A stretch of 64,000 nt of DNA from Syngnathus acus (lineage: Eukaryota; Chordata; Actinopteri; Syngnathiformes; Syngnathidae). The DNA is taken from contig NC_051095.1 of the NCBI RefSeq assembly GCF_901709675.1, positions 6,323,956-6,387,955 of the forward strand. The letters run 5' to 3'. The position numbers and the translations under genes were made by a program. Positions 62,542 through 64,000 of this stretch are shown here, piece after piece. The notes below the pieces were generated by a model that saw only the letters and a program-made list of their open reading frames with translations, did no database searches and was not told the DNA's origin. Position 1 is the first letter of the stretch, and the number at the start of each line of letters is the position of its first letter.

Positions 62542-62953
62542 ATGCAGATGTTGCTTTTGGTGTGGGCATTGGCGCTGCTCGGACCAAAAGCATCCCGAGG
62601 CGCGGAGTGTCCGTCAAGGTGCGACGTGAGCGCCTGCCCCAGCCCCAGCTGCCCGGACGGCTACGTGCCGGACCGCTGCAACTGCTGCTTGGTGTGCGCT
62701 GCCGGCGAGGGCGAACCGTGCGGCGGCCAGGACGCCCCGGCCTGCGGGGACGGCCTGGAGTGCCGACGCCCGGACGCCGGGCTGCGGCTGCCGTCACGGG
62801 CTTTGTGCCGCTGCAAGCTGAGCCGGGAAGTGTGCGGCAGCGACGGGAAGACGTACGCCAACGCGTGCCAGCTGAGGGCTGCCGGCAGGAGGGCGCGGCA
62901 GTGGGGGCTTCAGCCCATCAGCCAGGCCCCACCTGGAGCCTGTCACAACGCAG
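62542..62953 (+). CDS. htra3: HTRA3-type secreted serine protease, first exon only
   Basis: The exon encodes a signal peptide (MQMLLLVWALALLGPKASRG), an IGFBP-type Cys-rich module (about 23-92; CPSRCDVSACPSP, DRCNCCLVCAAGEGEPCGG) and a Kazal-like module (about 93-135; CKLSREVCGSDGKTYANAC). It ends at a CAG/GTAGGA donor. The order IGFBP-Kazal is unique to the HTRA1/3/4 family, and the Cys-rich module resembles HTRA3 most. The trypsin-like protease and PDZ domains must lie on exons beyond the window. HTRA3 is an extracellular protease that antagonises TGF-beta family signalling. HTRA1 or HTRA4 remain possible. Confidence 0.85.
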
Positions 62954-64000
62954 GTAGGACAAGCGGCAAAACACACAACACGTCAACATCGATTGCTGGC
63001 AGGCAGAAGATCTCACGGTGCACCACTACCCAAAAATAGCACAAATAGCACAAGACACATTAGTGGAAGAGAAAGAAATCCTACTTGAATCTTACAAATC
63101 ATGACCTAATCATCTCAACTTGGCCTGTTCAGTTGAGCACTTTTCTATGAGGTCACACAAAGGTTAACTGGACCGTCTGCCATGTGGCAGGACTTGACTG
63201 AAGGGCTTTTTCTTCTCACTTGAACCACACTTCAGTCCTCTCCGGTAGATGCACTATGACTAAAATCTTCCAGGTGTTACCAGGTGTCCTCCCTGTCGCT
63301 TTCACATCCCTGGCATATTGTAGCGATTGAAAATGGCTGCTATTTGAGAGTGGCGGTGTTTTTGAGGAGTGCTGCAACAGCTGCCTCACACATTTGTTTT
63401 GGCACATTCCACAATGACGCGCCAGCCATTCTCCTGCTCACTGACTCATTCAAAGTAGCAAGAAAGCAAAGAAACCTGCAGGGAGAACTGAGGAACCTTC
63501 CCCAAAAAGACAGCAAACTAGGCTGACATCATGCCGGGCTCGCTTCCAACTTCAGTCTCAACATGGCCATGTACCTCAGATCACTTTAGCGACATGCTAT
63601 CCTACGCTACATAAGATTAATTTACTTTTAGCTTTAACTTTAGTTTACTTAAGTTCCCAATTGGGAACAAGTTGGTGGCAAGCCCCTTGAATGTACTTCC
63701 ACGTTTCAAACAATTCAATATATGGAAGCAAAAGAAAGATGCTGGATGATGTAGCATCCATTTTTCTTTTTTCTTTTTTGCCGGGCGTTGTTTCAGTCTG
63801 CGGACATGGCCACAACGTTTGAGTGGCATTTTGGCTTTTCTTTTCTTTCTTCAAGCAATTACATTTGGAAATATATTTTTTTACAACACTCTCTCTTCGC
63901 TGCGGTGCGTCAAATTTACAAGTTACAGTTTTGACTTTACACAGACTTTAAAAATTGTGGATGTGAACGTTGCTCATTCTAATTTTCTTCCCATCCCTGA
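62954..64000 (+). other. HTRA3 intron 1 (partial)
   Basis: No further exon with family similarity is visible up to the window end. Sequence is unremarkable and AT-rich. Confidence 0.65.

Overview
The window is a gene-dense piece of a vertebrate nuclear genome, most probably a percomorph ray-finned fish. It has intron-split genes with GT-AG (once GC-AG) junctions, many 65-120 bp introns, AATAAA poly(A) signals and abundant (CA)n microsatellites. It also has dispersed repeats typical of teleosts, such as a repeat tail with GGGATAGGCTCCAGC followed by ATGGATGG. There is no operon, CRISPR array, phage or viral gene. All exon coordinates were read by eye from splice consensus and reading frame, so single junctions may be off by 1-3 bases. 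The chosen exons keep one open frame through every multi-exon gene.

Layout: 1-7.3 kb holds no supportable gene and is rich in microsatellites. On the minus strand, 7.3-17.0 kb carries a PLEKHG4/puratrophin-1 (quattro-like) RhoGEF. Then 18.2-23.0 kb (minus) carries an apolipoprotein L-family gene whose N-terminal half is built from small duplicated exons bearing NPF motifs. METTL3 (24.8-27.7 kb, minus) and TTC5 (28.2-30.4 kb, plus) diverge from one short intergenic region. SALL2 (32.2-36.9 kb, plus) and SLC7A7 (39.8-43.4 kb, plus) follow. SLC7A7 converges on OXA1L (43.7-48.1 kb, minus), which diverges from SNAPC2 (48.7-50.5 kb, plus). A giant membrane mucin of MUC3/12/17 type fills 51.5-61.1 kb (plus). 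Its second exon contains 119 uninterrupted copies of a 42-bp repeat. The first exon of an HTRA3-type secreted protease starts at 62.5 kb and the gene runs off the window.

METTL3, TTC5, SALL2, SLC7A7 and OXA1L all lie in human 14q11.2, so the middle of the window is a conserved vertebrate gene neighbourhood. The genes serve unrelated jobs: m6A mRNA methylation, p300/p53 co-activation and tubulin autoregulation, transcription control, cationic amino-acid exchange, mitochondrial inner-membrane insertion and snRNA transcription. They do not form a pathway. The least ordinary items are the mucin tandem array with its higher-order repeats, the NPF-exon array in the apolipoprotein L-like gene, and an apparently altered DH core in the RhoGEF.
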